Assembly: GCF_002289575.1 (NCBI RefSeq)
Contig: NZ_NTGA01000001.1
Location: forward strand, 1 to 64,000
From: Dietzia natronolimnaea
GTDB taxonomy: Bacteria; Actinomycetota; Actinomycetes; Mycobacteriales; Mycobacteriaceae
DNA length: 64,000 nt
Direction: 5' to 3'
Shown: piece after piece, positions 56,597-64,000 of the stretch
Position numbering within the stretch: the stretch's first letter is position 1
Layout of the letters: each line of letters starts with the position of its first letter
The notes under the pieces: model-generated
What the model was told of the DNA's origin: nothing
What the model saw: the letters and a program-made list of their open reading frames with translations, nothing else
Databases searched by the model: none
Program-made: the position numbers and the translations under genes

Positions 56597-57391
56597 GTGA
56601 GCAGCACCGAATCACCTGGACAGAACCCCTCCGAGCCGGGCCCCCGAGAAGACGGGGACCCGGCTCGAGGCGTGGGTGGAGGTCGTCGCCACGCGCGCGC
56701 CGCCGAGAAGAAGGGCCAACCCTGGTACATCGAGATTCCCATGCTGGTGGTGATCGCACTGGTCCTGGTGTTCGTCTTCCAGACCTTCGTCGGGCGGGTC
56801 TACCAGATCCCGTCGGAGTCGATGGAGCCCACGCTGCACGGGTGTGCCGGCTGCACGGGTGACCGGATCTTCGTGGACAAGATCTCGTACCGGTTCGGCG
56901 ATCCGCAGCCCGGGGATGTCGTGGTGTTCGAGGGGCCGGATTCCTGGAACCAGGGGTACCAGTCCATCCGGTCGGACAACCCGGTCATCCGGACACTGCA
57001 GGACATCGGCGGTGTCATCGGCGTCGTCCCGCCCGACCAGAACGACATGGTCAAGCGGGTCATCGCGGTGGGCGGTCAGACCGTGGGCGGGTGCTCGCCG
57101 GACGGGGGCCTCCTGGTGGACGGTGAGCCGCTGGACGAGCCGTACCGCAACGCGGACCCCGCCGTCGATCGTAATCCGCTCAACTGCGCGTTCGGGCCTG
57201 TCACCGTTCCGGAGGGCAACTACTGGGTGATGGGCGACAACCGGAGCAATTCGGCGGACTCCCGCTACCACATGGGCGACGAGTTCCAGGGCACCGTTCC
57301 CGAGGGGAACATCATCGGCAAGGTGCAGGCCATCATACTCCCGTTCAACCGGATCGGGTCCGTCCCCTCACCGGACATCACCGCGGGGTGA
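56597..57391 (+). CDS. lepB: signal peptidase I
   Basis: LepB cleaves signal peptides from exported proteins. The 264-residue protein has a polar N-terminal tail, one membrane helix at about 46-66, the catalytic serine S75 in PSESMEPTL and lysine K153 in [12 protein letters not shown], and the box [15 protein letters not shown]. Between them, the extra [10 protein letters not shown] and GCSPDGG cysteines could pair. GTG 56597 gives the usual start. Its stop overlaps rnhB (GTGA). Together with ftsY and ffh it completes the secretion machinery in this region. Confidence 0.95.
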   Translation: MSSTESPGQNPSEPGPREDGDPARGVGGGRRHARAAEKKGQPWYIEIPMLVVIALVLVFVFQTFVGRVYQIPSESMEPTLHGCAGCTGDRIFVDKISYRFGDPQPGDVVVFEGPDSWNQGYQSIRSDNPVIRTLQDIGGVIGVVPPDQNDMVKRVIAVGGQTVGGCSPDGGLLVDGEPLDEPYRNADPAVDRNPLNCAFGPVTVPEGNYWVMGDNRSNSADSRYHMGDEFQGTVPEGNIIGKVQAIILPFNRIGSVPSPDITAG

Positions 57392-58065
57392 GCCCGGTCC
57401 GACCGGGCCGGGTGAGGGTGACCCGGCGTGACGGACGGCTGGCGCTCGAGGCGGCCCTGGGACGGCGCGGTCTCGGGCCGGTCGCCGGTGTGGACGAGGC
57501 CGGGCGCGGTTCGTGCGCGGGTCCACTGGTGGTGGCGGCGTGCGTGCTGGGTGGCCGTCTCACGGCGGATCTCGCCGACCTGGACGACTCCAAGAAGCTG
57601 TCTCCCGCGACCCGGGAGCGCCTCCACGACGCGGTGTTGCGCAGAGCCGTCGCGGCGTCCGTGGTGGTGATCGAACCGGACCGCATAGACGAGCGCGGGG
57701 TCCACCGGTGCAACCTCGAGGGAATGCGCCGCGCGGTGGCAGCCCTCGACCCGCCGCCGGGCTTCGTCCTGACCGACGGGTTCGCCGTGGACGGGCTCGG
57801 ATGCCAGTCCACCGCGGTGATCGGGGGCGACGAGGTCGTCGCATCGATCGCCGCCGCGAGTGTCCTCGCAAAGGTCACCCGGGATCGGATTATGGTGGAC
57901 CTCGACCCGAGGTACCCGGGCTACGGTTTCGCCGCCCACAAGGGGTACAGCACCCCGGGTCACGCCAGGGCGATCGAGCAGCTCGGTCCCAGCGACATCC
58001 ACCGGATGTCGTACGCCAACGTCCGTCGCGCCGCCCAGGCGCATTCGAGGAGCAGCACTAGATGA
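57388..58065 (+). CDS. rnhB: ribonuclease HII
   Basis: RNase HII removes ribonucleotides from DNA. The 225-residue protein has the catalytic motif [15 protein letters not shown] (D36, E37), the central DDSKKLSP region, and further Asp residues in [10 protein letters not shown]. It overlaps the lepB stop (GTGA) and its own stop overlaps the DUF2469 gene (ATGA), so the three are coupled. Confidence 0.95.
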   Translation: MSPVRPGRVRVTRRDGRLALEAALGRRGLGPVAGVDEAGRGSCAGPLVVAACVLGGRLTADLADLDDSKKLSPATRERLHDAVLRRAVAASVVVIEPDRIDERGVHRCNLEGMRRAVAALDPPPGFVLTDGFAVDGLGCQSTAVIGGDEVVASIAAASVLAKVTRDRIMVDLDPRYPGYGFAAHKGYSTPGHARAIEQLGPSDIHRMSYANVRRAAQAHSRSSTR

Positions 58066-58367
58066 GCGCCGAGGATCTGGAGAACTACGAGACCGAGATG
58101 GAGCTCTCGCTGTACCGCGAGTACCGCGACATCGTCGGCCAGTTCACCTATGTCGTCGAGACGGAGCGGCGCTTCTATCTCGCCAACGCGGTCGAACTGA
58201 TCCCGAGGTCCGCGGACGGCGAGGTCTACTTCGACGTCCGGATGTCCGACGCCTGGGTGTGGGATATGTACCGGCCTGCACGTTTCGTCAAGTACGTGCG
58301 GGTCCTGACCTTCAAGGACGTCAACATCGAGGAGCTGGACAAGCCCGAACTCCGCCTCCCGGAGTAG
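58062..58367 (+). CDS. DUF2469 protein
   Basis: The 101-residue protein is a highly conserved actinobacterial family (Rv2901c orthologue) of unknown function. It is acidic at the N-terminus ([20 protein letters not shown]), rich in aromatic residues, and ends in [11 protein letters not shown]. No catalytic motif is visible. Its coupling to rnhB is conserved across the order, which suggests a nucleic-acid-related role, but this is inference. Confidence 0.9.
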   Translation: MSAEDLENYETEMELSLYREYRDIVGQFTYVVETERRFYLANAVELIPRSADGEVYFDVRMSDAWVWDMYRPARFVKYVRVLTFKDVNIEELDKPELRLPE

Positions 58368-58417
58368 GGCTCGACAGCTCGTCCTCCACACCCTCCCGCG
58401 CCTCCACAAGCAGCGCC

Positions 58418-58448
58418 CGGCCCGGTCCGTGTCCAGCGGATCGGGCCG
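58418..58448 (+). terminator. hairpin after the DUF2469 gene
   Basis: CGGCCCGGTCC and GGATCGGGCCG form an 11-bp stem with one G-T pair and a 9-nt loop. It lies 50 bases after the stop, before the yraN leader. Confidence 0.55.
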
Positions 58449-58512
58449 GAGTCGTCCGGCATGGTGAGCCGCGGTGGCCCGGATGGGCCGGGCTGCCGGG
58501 GAGGGGCTCGCG

Positions 58513-58914
58513 ATGGCGGGGGACAGGGCGGGATCGGTCGCCGGCACGCACGGGGGCGACGGTCGCCGGCGGACCGGGGCGATCGGGGAGGCGCACGCCG
58601 CGGGGCTGATCGAGGCGCGTGGGGGCGCGGTGATCAGCCGGAACTGGCGGAGCCGGACGGGGGAACTCGACCTGGTCGCCCTGGACGCAGGGGGCCGGTT
58701 GCGTTTCGTAGAGGTCCGCACGCGGACCGGCACCGGGTTCGGGACACCGGCCGAATCGGTGACGGCCGCAAAGCGGCGCCGTCTGCGCCAGTTGGCGGGG
58801 GAGTGGCTGGCGGCCAATCCGGGTCCCTGGCGGCAGGTCTGCTTTGACGTGATCGGAGTAGACCTGGCCGACTCCTCCCGTCCACGCCTCGAGCTGTTCG
58901 AGGACGTGTTCTGA
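58513..58914 (+). CDS. yraN: UPF0102 (YraN-like) nuclease-fold protein
   Basis: The 133-residue protein has the restriction-endonuclease-like core of YraN: GELDLVALD and FVEVRTR. The final motif has Arg in place of the more common Lys (FVEVKTR). I chose ATG 58513 because GGGGAGGGG lies just upstream; an in-frame GTG at 58474 would add 13 residues. The biological role is unknown. It begins the yraN-yifB-dprA group, conserved with Rv2898c-Rv2896c. Confidence 0.85.
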   Translation: MAGDRAGSVAGTHGGDGRRRTGAIGEAHAAGLIEARGGAVISRNWRSRTGELDLVALDAGGRLRFVEVRTRTGTGFGTPAESVTAAKRRRLRQLAGEWLAANPGPWRQVCFDVIGVDLADSSRPRLELFEDVF

Positions 58915-58915
58915 G

Positions 58916-60433
58916 ATGGCGCTCGGACGGACGTGGGCGGTGACTCTCTCGGGGATCGGCGGCCAGCTCGTCGAGGTCGAGGCCGACGTCGGGCGCGGGC
59001 TTCCCGGCGTGAGCATCGTGGGGATGGGTGACGGCGCGGTCATGCAGTCCAGGGAGCGGATGCGGGCGGCGGTGGTCAACTCGGGCCTGTCCTGGCCGAA
59101 GGGAAAGGTGGTGCTCTCGCTGTCGCCGGCGGCCCTGCCCAAGCGCGGGTCGGGGTTCGACGTGGCACTCGCGGTCGGGGCGCTCACCGCGTCCGGAGAG
59201 CTCCCGGCCGGCGGGTTCGAGGGCACACTCCTGGTCGGCGAGCTGGCGCTCGACGGGCGCATCCGGCCGGTCCGCGGAGTACTCCCGGCGGTGCTCGCGG
59301 CGCGAGAGGCGGGTCTGCGACGGGCGATCGTCCCGGCGTGCAACCTGGCCGAGGCGAGGCTGGTGGGCGGCATCGACACGGCGGGGGTGGAGTGCCTGGC
59401 CATGTTGGCGACGTGGAGCCGGGGTGCGGGTGACCTGGTCACCGTGGCCCCGGAGCCGTCCGCCGCAGATGCGGACGACGGAATGGACCTGGCGGAGGTG
59501 CACGGCCAGGACGACTGCCGTCGCGCCGTCGAGGTGGCGGCGGCCGGTGGGCACGCGATGCTGCTGCGGGGTGCGCCCGGGACGGGCAAGACCATGTTGG
59601 CCCGACGTCTGCCTGGTCTACTCCCGGATCTCGGTGAGCGGGACGCGCTCGAGGCCACGGCGATCCACTCGGTGATGGGCCGTCTGTCGGATAATGACCC
59701 GCTCCTCCGGCGCCCACCGTTCGTCGCCCCGCATCACACCGCCTCGGCGGCGTCGCTCGTCGGCGGTGGGACCAACACCGCCACGCCCGGAGCCGTGACT
59801 CTCGCGCACCGGGGGGTGCTCTTCCTGGACGAGTGCGCCGAGTTCTCCGGAAGGGTCCTCGACAGCCTGCGGACCCCACTCGAGGACGGGGAGGTCCGGA
59901 TCGCGCGTCGGGACGGGGTGTCGGTGTTCCCCGCCCGATTCCAGCTGGTGATGGCGGCGAACGACTGCCCGTGCGGCTCACCGCGACCCTCGGACTGTTC
60001 GTGCACTCCGGACGCACGGCGCCGCTACGGAAGGGCCCTGACCGGCCCGCTGCGCGACCGGGTGGACATCCTGGCCCGGACGATGCCCGTGGGGTCGGGG
60101 CTGTTCGCGGTCGGCGAGGAGGAGGACAGCGCCGCGGTGCGGGACCGGGTGGCGGCGGCGAGAAGGGCCGCCGCCGAGAGGTGGGCGGCGTGCCCGGGCG
60201 CCGCGGGTGCGCGGACCAACGCCGGAGTCCCCGGAAGGGTACTGCGGGCCGGGCGTGGATTGGATCCGCGCGCACTTCGCCCCCTGAACCGCTCTCTCGC
60301 ACTCGGGGTGTTGTCTCCCCGCGGTGTGGACCGCTGCCTGCGGTTGGCGTGGACGGTCGCGGATCTCGACGGTGCCGGGGTGCCCGGGGAGGCACACGTG
60401 TCCGAAGCGCTGGTCTTGAGGGGGGAGGACTGA
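58916..60433 (+). CDS. yifB: YifB/ComM-like magnesium chelatase-family ATPase
   Basis: The 505-residue AAA+ protein has an N-terminal Lon-protease-like fold (residues 1-190) and a ComM-type helicase core with Walker A GAPGTGKT (K225), Walker B VLFLDECAEF and a C-terminal Mg-chelatase domain. ComM promotes branch migration in natural transformation in other bacteria. Four cysteines (DCPCGSPRPSDCSC) form a possible zinc knuckle. The gene follows yraN by one base and overlaps the dprA ATG (TGATG). Confidence 0.92.
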   Translation: MALGRTWAVTLSGIGGQLVEVEADVGRGLPGVSIVGMGDGAVMQSRERMRAAVVNSGLSWPKGKVVLSLSPAALPKRGSGFDVALAVGALTASGELPAGGFEGTLLVGELALDGRIRPVRGVLPAVLAAREAGLRRAIVPACNLAEARLVGGIDTAGVECLAMLATWSRGAGDLVTVAPEPSAADADDGMDLAEVHGQDDCRRAVEVAAAGGHAMLLRGAPGTGKTMLARRLPGLLPDLGERDALEATAIHSVMGRLSDNDPLLRRPPFVAPHHTASAASLVGGGTNTATPGAVTLAHRGVLFLDECAEFSGRVLDSLRTPLEDGEVRIARRDGVSVFPARFQLVMAANDCPCGSPRPSDCSCTPDARRRYGRALTGPLRDRVDILARTMPVGSGLFAVGEEEDSAAVRDRVAAARRAAAERWAACPGAAGARTNAGVPGRVLRAGRGLDPRALRPLNRSLALGVLSPRGVDRCLRLAWTVADLDGAGVPGEAHVSEALVLRGED

Positions 60434-61632
60434 TGGTCGGTGAGGACGACATGGTGGTGGCGCCGGAGGTTCGGAGGGCGTACGCGTACCTGGGGGCGGT
60501 GACCGAACGCCCGACGGCGGAACTGTGGGATCTGGTGGACCGGGTCGGGCCGGTGGAGGCCGGTGACCGCATCCGGTCCGGCCGGGTGCCGGCCAGGCTG
60601 GCTGAGCAGTCGGAGTCCCGCCGTGACCGGGTGGACGGTGCGGCGCTCATGGAGGCCGCCGGCGAGGTCGGCGCACGCCTGGTGGTTCCCGGGGACCCGG
60701 GGTGGCCCGCGCAGGCCCTCGAACCGTTGGACAGGCCGAGGTGGCTGCGGACCGGCGGCCGGGGCGGGGTGGCCACGGCGCTGCGCCCACTGGGCCTGTG
60801 GTGGCGGGGTGCCGCGGATCCCTTGCGGACGCTCGGGAGATCCGTCGCCGTGGTGGGTACCCGTGCCCCCACCTCGTATGGGAGAGCGGTCACCGCCGAC
60901 CTCGCCTCCGGCGTCTGCGCGGAGGGGTTCACGGTGGTCTCCGGCGGCGCGTTCGGGATCGACGCGGCAGCCCATCGTGCGGTCCTCGGTGCGGGCGGGA
61001 GCACGATCGCGGTCCTCGCCGGGGGAGTGGACCGGTTCTATCCCCGCGGCAACGACGGAATGCTGCAGGCGGTCGCGGAGTCCGGCGCGGTGGTCTCGGC
61101 TCAGGCTCCGGGTACCGGGGTGACCCGGTACCGGTTCCTCGACCGGAACAGGCTCATCGCGGCTCTGGGCAGGGCGACGGTGGTGGTCGAGGCGGCCGCC
61201 CGCAGCGGCGCGCTGAGCACCGCGGCGTGGGCGGCTGCCCTGGACCGTCCTGTGGGCGTCGTTCCGGGCCCGGTCACCTCGGTCGCGTCGGTGGGGTGCC
61301 ATCTGCTCGCGCGGGACAGGGGAGCGGTGCTGGTCACCAGGACGGCGGACGTGGTCGAGCTGGCCGGCGACATGGGGGAGACCGCCGACCCGCCCCACGG
61401 GCGTTCGAGCACCTGGGACGGGTTGGACGACGTGACCAGGCGGGTCCTGGAGGCGCTGCCCATCACCGGTGGGTCCGCACCGGCCGAGGTCGCGGCATCC
61501 GCGGGGACGGCGCCGAGTGTCACCCGCGCCGTACTGGGCCGGCTACTGTCCGCGGGCGCGGCGGTCCGCGGTCCCGAAGGGTGGCGCAGATCCGGGGACG
61601 GCGGCGTCCAGCTGACGATCCCGGTGGCGTGA
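60433..61632 (+). CDS. dprA: DNA processing protein DprA
   Basis: DprA loads RecA on incoming single-stranded DNA. The 399-residue protein has a Rossmann-like core with VAVVGTRAPTSYGRAV, VVSGGAFGIDAAAHRAVL, VLAGGVDRFYPRGN and FLDRNRLIAALGRATVVVEA. A C-terminal winged-helix DprA domain follows near residue 330 (TRRVLEALPITGGSAPAEVA). The ATG overlaps the yifB stop. No other competence gene is seen here, so transformation is not implied. Confidence 0.93.
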   Translation: MVGEDDMVVAPEVRRAYAYLGAVTERPTAELWDLVDRVGPVEAGDRIRSGRVPARLAEQSESRRDRVDGAALMEAAGEVGARLVVPGDPGWPAQALEPLDRPRWLRTGGRGGVATALRPLGLWWRGAADPLRTLGRSVAVVGTRAPTSYGRAVTADLASGVCAEGFTVVSGGAFGIDAAAHRAVLGAGGSTIAVLAGGVDRFYPRGNDGMLQAVAESGAVVSAQAPGTGVTRYRFLDRNRLIAALGRATVVVEAAARSGALSTAAWAAALDRPVGVVPGPVTSVASVGCHLLARDRGAVLVTRTADVVELAGDMGETADPPHGRSSTWDGLDDVTRRVLEALPITGGSAPAEVAASAGTAPSVTRAVLGRLLSAGAAVRGPEGWRRSGDGGVQLTIPVA

Positions 61633-61655
61633 GAACCCTCATGCCGGCATTATTC

Positions 61656-61684
61656 TTGCGCGCCACGGTGGCGGGCGTGACAAT
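61656..61684 (+). promoter_or_regulatory. promoter of leaderless xerC
   Basis: TTGCGC (61656) and GACAAT (61679-61684) are 17 bp apart. ATG 61693 is eight bases downstream of the -10 box and has no ribosome site. Confidence 0.5.
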
Positions 61685-61692
61685 TGTTTCTC

Positions 61693-62661
61693 ATGGGGCA
61701 CACGCATGGCGCGACAGGCGGTCACGGCCCGCTCCCGCTCGCCCTCGAGGACGTCGTCGACGACTACGTCACTGATCTCAGAACCGGACGATCGCGCTCC
61801 GAGGCCACCGCCCGCTCGTATCGCTCCGATGTGCGGGCACTGCTCACTCATCTCGGATCCGACGGCGACGGCCCGGACACCGCGGCCGACCTCGCCGGAT
61901 CGCTCACCCTGCCCGCGCTGAGGGGGTGGCTGGCCGCGCAGGTCGGCGCCGGGGCTGCCCGGTCGACCATTGCGCGGCGCGTGGCCGCCGCCCGGTCGTT
62001 CAGTACGTGGGCCTTCCGCAGGGGTGTCCTTTCCATGGATGTCGCGGCCCGGCTGGAGGCGCCGCGGGCTCGGCGTCATCTGCCTCAGATCCTCGATCGG
62101 GTCCAGGCCTCCGAGACGATCCGGACCGCCGACCTCGGGGCCGCGGAGGGCGACCCGATCGCCCTTCGGGATCGGCTGGTCGTGGAGTTGCTCTATTCGT
62201 GCGGAATCCGCGTGGCCGAGCTGTGCGGACTGGACGTGGACGATCTCGACACCGAGCGGCGACTGTTGAGGGTGGTCGGCAAGGGGGACCGGGAGCGCGC
62301 GGTCCCCTACGGCCCGCCCGCCGACCGGGCACTGCGCGCCTGGCTCGAGGGAGGACGACCCGCGCTGGCCACCCCCGCCTCCGGACCGGCCCTGCTCCTG
62401 GGGGCACGCGGGGGCCGCCTCGACCCCCGGGCGGCGCGGCGGGCGGTCAACGAGGTCACGGCCGCCACCCCCGGGTCACCCCAGGTCTCGCCCCACGCAC
62501 TGAGGCACAGCAGCGCGACCCATCTGCTCGAGGGTGGCGCGGACCTCCGCCACGTCCAGGAACTCCTGGGCCACTCGACCCCGGCGACCACCCAGGTGTA
62601 CACACACGTCTCAGCGGAGCGGCTCCGCGCCGCCTACCGGGGCGCCCACCCGAGGGCCTGA
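61693..62661 (+). CDS. xerC: tyrosine recombinase XerC
   Basis: XerC resolves chromosome dimers at dif with XerD. The 322-residue protein has the SAM-like N-domain and the catalytic set R173 (GIRVAELC), H268-R271 (HALRH), H294 (GHSTPATTQ) and nucleophile Y303 (VYTHVS). ATG 61693 is preferred to TTG 61684. Context and the intact full-length sequence indicate a housekeeping recombinase rather than a phage integrase. XerD is elsewhere. Confidence 0.94.
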   Translation: MGHTHGATGGHGPLPLALEDVVDDYVTDLRTGRSRSEATARSYRSDVRALLTHLGSDGDGPDTAADLAGSLTLPALRGWLAAQVGAGAARSTIARRVAAARSFSTWAFRRGVLSMDVAARLEAPRARRHLPQILDRVQASETIRTADLGAAEGDPIALRDRLVVELLYSCGIRVAELCGLDVDDLDTERRLLRVVGKGDRERAVPYGPPADRALRAWLEGGRPALATPASGPALLLGARGGRLDPRAARRAVNEVTAATPGSPQVSPHALRHSSATHLLEGGADLRHVQELLGHSTPATTQVYTHVSAERLRAAYRGAHPRA

Positions 62662-62663
62662 CC

Positions 62664-62760
62664 GGGTCGGCTCTGCCTGGGTCGGATCTGCGCGGTCGGC
62701 TCTGCGTGGGTCAACTCAGCATGGGTCAGCCCAGCCTGGGTCAGCTCGGTGCGGGTCAGG
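62664..62760. repeat. degenerate 15-bp tandem repeat after xerC
   Basis: About six imperfect copies of TGGGTCRGCTCWGCN lie between the xerC stop and the end of the M23 gene. The best copies run from 62706 to 62757. No open frame with a start and ribosome site uses them convincingly. Confidence 0.7.
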
Positions 62761-63355
62761 CGGCCCCGTCGCCGGGCAGTGTCGGCTTGAGGCGGATCGG
62801 CCGGTCGTGGACCGAGAGAAGGCTCAGCGGGTCGATGTAGTCGTCGTCACCCGGCGGCCCTCCCGACGCGAGGCGCGCACCCCAGTGCAGACACGCCTGA
62901 ACGGGACACCCGGCGTGGCCGGCGACAAGATGTCCCACCGTGTCCCCGGTGGTGACGCCATCCCCGGTGCGCACGGTGGCCCGGACCGGTTCGTAGGTCG
63001 TGCGGAGCCCCCCGCCGTGATCGATCGAGAGCACCGGACGACCGCCCACGGCGCCCGCGAACACCACGGTGCCGGCGGCAGGTGCGCGGATGACCACGAG
63101 GGGAGGCGCCGCCAGGTCGACACCACGGTGCCCCGACAGCCAACGCTGCGCGGGAGGGTCGAAGGGCCTCACCGCCGACACCGGCCCGGGAAGCGGCCCC
63201 CGCAGGTCCCGGCGCGGAGGTTCCGGGACCGCCGCGGCCTGAGGCGCCACCGCCAGGATCCCGACTACTGCCACCAACGCCGCTGCGGACACGACAGTGG
63301 ACGCCCTGGTCGGGCGTGAGGGCGTCGTCGCGGTGGCCGGTCTCGTGGATCCCAT
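62756..63355 (-). CDS. secreted M23-like (LytM-fold) protein
   Basis: The 199-residue protein has a signal peptide (residues 20-42, ALVAVVGILAVAPQAAA) and an M23 domain. The zinc-binding HxxxD is in SGHRGVDLAAP. The later motif reads ACLHWGARL: the final His is present but the first His of the usual HxH is Cys. It therefore may have lost peptidase activity or work differently. A second Cys in HAGCPVQAC could form a disulfide. Position matches Rv2891. Cell-wall peptide cleavage or regulation is likely but not certain. Confidence 0.85.
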   Translation of the reverse strand: MGSTRPATATTPSRPTRASTVVSAAALVAVVGILAVAPQAAAVPEPPRRDLRGPLPGPVSAVRPFDPPAQRWLSGHRGVDLAAPPLVVIRAPAAGTVVFAGAVGGRPVLSIDHGGGLRTTYEPVRATVRTGDGVTTGDTVGHLVAGHAGCPVQACLHWGARLASGGPPGDDDYIDPLSLLSVHDRPIRLKPTLPGDGAA

Positions 63356-63746
63356 GGTGTGAGTACACCCGTCGGACCAGGGTGAAGCCCGCCCTCAGGC
63401 CGAAGCTGTGGAAGGGGCGGACGACGATCCACAGAAGGGCCGGCTGGTGAGGCGTGTTGGAGCGCGGGCGCAGGCGGGTTATGATTTTCGACGCGGTCGA
63501 CTGACGTCGATTGACTTCGCGTGTCCTGCGCCCTTCACGCAAGGGGGCATCCGGACCCGGGGCGAGCAGCCCCGGCTTCACCGGACAGCGGACCTGTAGG
63601 TGCCCCTGCTCGTCGGGGGTTCGGTCCGCTGCGGACACCAGGGCCCGAGACCACCCGGTCTCACGGGCGTAACCCGATACACAGAAAGCGAGGACGAGGG
63701 CCTCGCGGTCCGGCTGCTTCCAAGCCGGACGAGCCCTCAACCCATC
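63356..63746 (+). promoter_or_regulatory. rpsB promoter and long structured leader
   Basis: TTGGAG (63457-63462) and TATGAT (63480-63485), 17 bp apart, form a strong promoter with a start near 63492 and a 255-nt leader. In it, CAGCGGACC (63586-63594) pairs with GGTCCGCTG (63623-63631), and the latter can instead fold on itself (GTCCG, CTG, CGGAC). Next to the start, GTCCGGCT/AGCCGGAC (63708-63730) nests in GAGGGC/GCCCTC (63696-63738). Nothing like a gene is seen between 63356 and 63746. Confidence 0.65.
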
Positions 63747-64000
63747 ATGGCAGTCATCTCCATGAAGCAGCTGCTCGACGCAGGTGCCCACTTCGGCCAC
63801 CAGACCCGTCGCTGGAACCCGAAGATGCGGCGGTTCATCTTCACCGACCGCAACGGCATCTACATCATCGACCTGCAGCAGACCCTGACGTACATCGACC
63901 AGGCGTACGAGTTCGTCAAGGAGACCGTCGCCCACGGCGGCACCGTCCTGTTCGTCGGCACCAAGAAGCAGGCCCAGGAGGCCATCGCCGAGGAGGCCGC
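63747..64000 (+). CDS. rpsB: 30S ribosomal protein S2 (partial, 5' end)
   Basis: The 84 visible codons match S2 throughout ([19 protein letters not shown], then [20 protein letters not shown]), and the frame is open to the window edge. No Shine-Dalgarno lies in the ten bases before ATG 63747; instead a nested hairpin ends nine bases upstream. S2 binds the small subunit late and is known in other bacteria to repress its own leader. tsf would be expected next. Confidence 0.97.
   Translation, partial: MAVISMKQLLDAGAHFGHQTRRWNPKMRRFIFTDRNGIYIIDLQQTLTYIDQAYEFVKETVAHGGTVLFVGTKKQAQEAIAEEA

Noticed and set aside
58861-58914. Loss of function in yraN because of FVEVR instead of FVEVK
   Set aside because: Lys to Arg occurs in nuclease-fold families with conserved charge, and the rest of the motif is intact. 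Not enough to call it broken.
61693-62661. xerC as a phage or island integrase
   Set aside because: It is next to dprA at its usual chromosomal place with a full XerC-type sequence, and no other mobile genes or att repeats are present.
63408-63599. 63-codon open frame in the rpsB leader
   Set aside because: It spans the -35 and -10 boxes of the rpsB promoter, has no ribosome site and shows no recognisable protein features.

Overview
The window is high-GC DNA with short intergenic gaps, frequent GTG starts and many start/stop overlaps. It reads as a housekeeping stretch of chromosome from an actinobacterium of the order Mycobacteriales. From established knowledge, the gene order follows the Mycobacterium tuberculosis block from serA1/leuB (Rv2996c-Rv2995c) to rpsB (Rv2890c), with local insertions and losses. 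The short HU tail, the Corynebacterium-like sdhCAB operon and the extra inserted genes argue against Mycobacterium itself. A Dietzia-, Gordonia- or Corynebacterium-like genus is plausible, but the genus is an inference.

Layout. 1-9.2 kb: serA-leuB, a cNMP/CBS/nucleotidyltransferase protein coupled to a DEDDh exonuclease, an FAH-family enzyme, an isochorismate synthase (minus), gltX, tRNA-Gln and tRNA-Glu. 9.2-12.9 kb: a double-hotdog thioesterase and a TetR/MFS efflux pair, closed by a second, identical tRNA-Glu. 12.9-17.2 kb: an orphan metal/siderophore-binding-type lipoprotein, an IclR regulator divergent from leuCD, and hupB. 17.2-20.9 kb (minus): the coupled operon fbiD(cofC)-ppk-mutT1. 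21-32.1 kb: gpsA, ddl, a DUF3515 protein, thiL, gamma-carbonic anhydrase-like, ung, an enoyl-CoA hydratase, a FakA/YloV-like protein, recG, rsmD, coaD. 32.2-42.5 kb: a SepIVA-like coiled coil, DUF177, rnc, mutM, OsmC, acylphosphatase, a P-type ATPase and smc. 42.5-46 kb (minus): sdhCAB, lying between smc and ftsY. 46-53.7 kb: ftsY, amtB-glnK, glnD, ffh. 53.9-58.4 kb: rpsP-khpA-rimM-trmD, rplS, lepB-rnhB-DUF2469. 58.5-64 kb: yraN-yifB-dprA, xerC, an M23-like secreted protein (minus) and the start of rpsB after a long structured leader.

Functional links. The SRP pathway is nearly complete (ftsY, ffh, lepB). Nitrogen sensing is grouped (amtB, PII, its modifying enzyme), with a strong GlnR-type site ahead of amtB. 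Leucine biosynthesis is split into serA-leuB and iclR/leuCD. DNA repair and recombination genes (ung, recG, mutM, mutT1, dprA, xerC, smc) are scattered through.

Regulatory reading. Many genes have no Shine-Dalgarno and instead carry a TANNNT hexamer 6-8 nt before the start codon, which implies leaderless transcripts. In three cases the TAG stop codon of the upstream gene is itself the first half of that hexamer. Other points of interest are the face-to-face promoters of iclR and leuC, a 32-bp TetR operator candidate, and nested hairpins in front of rpsB. I saw no CRISPR array, insertion sequence or prophage.
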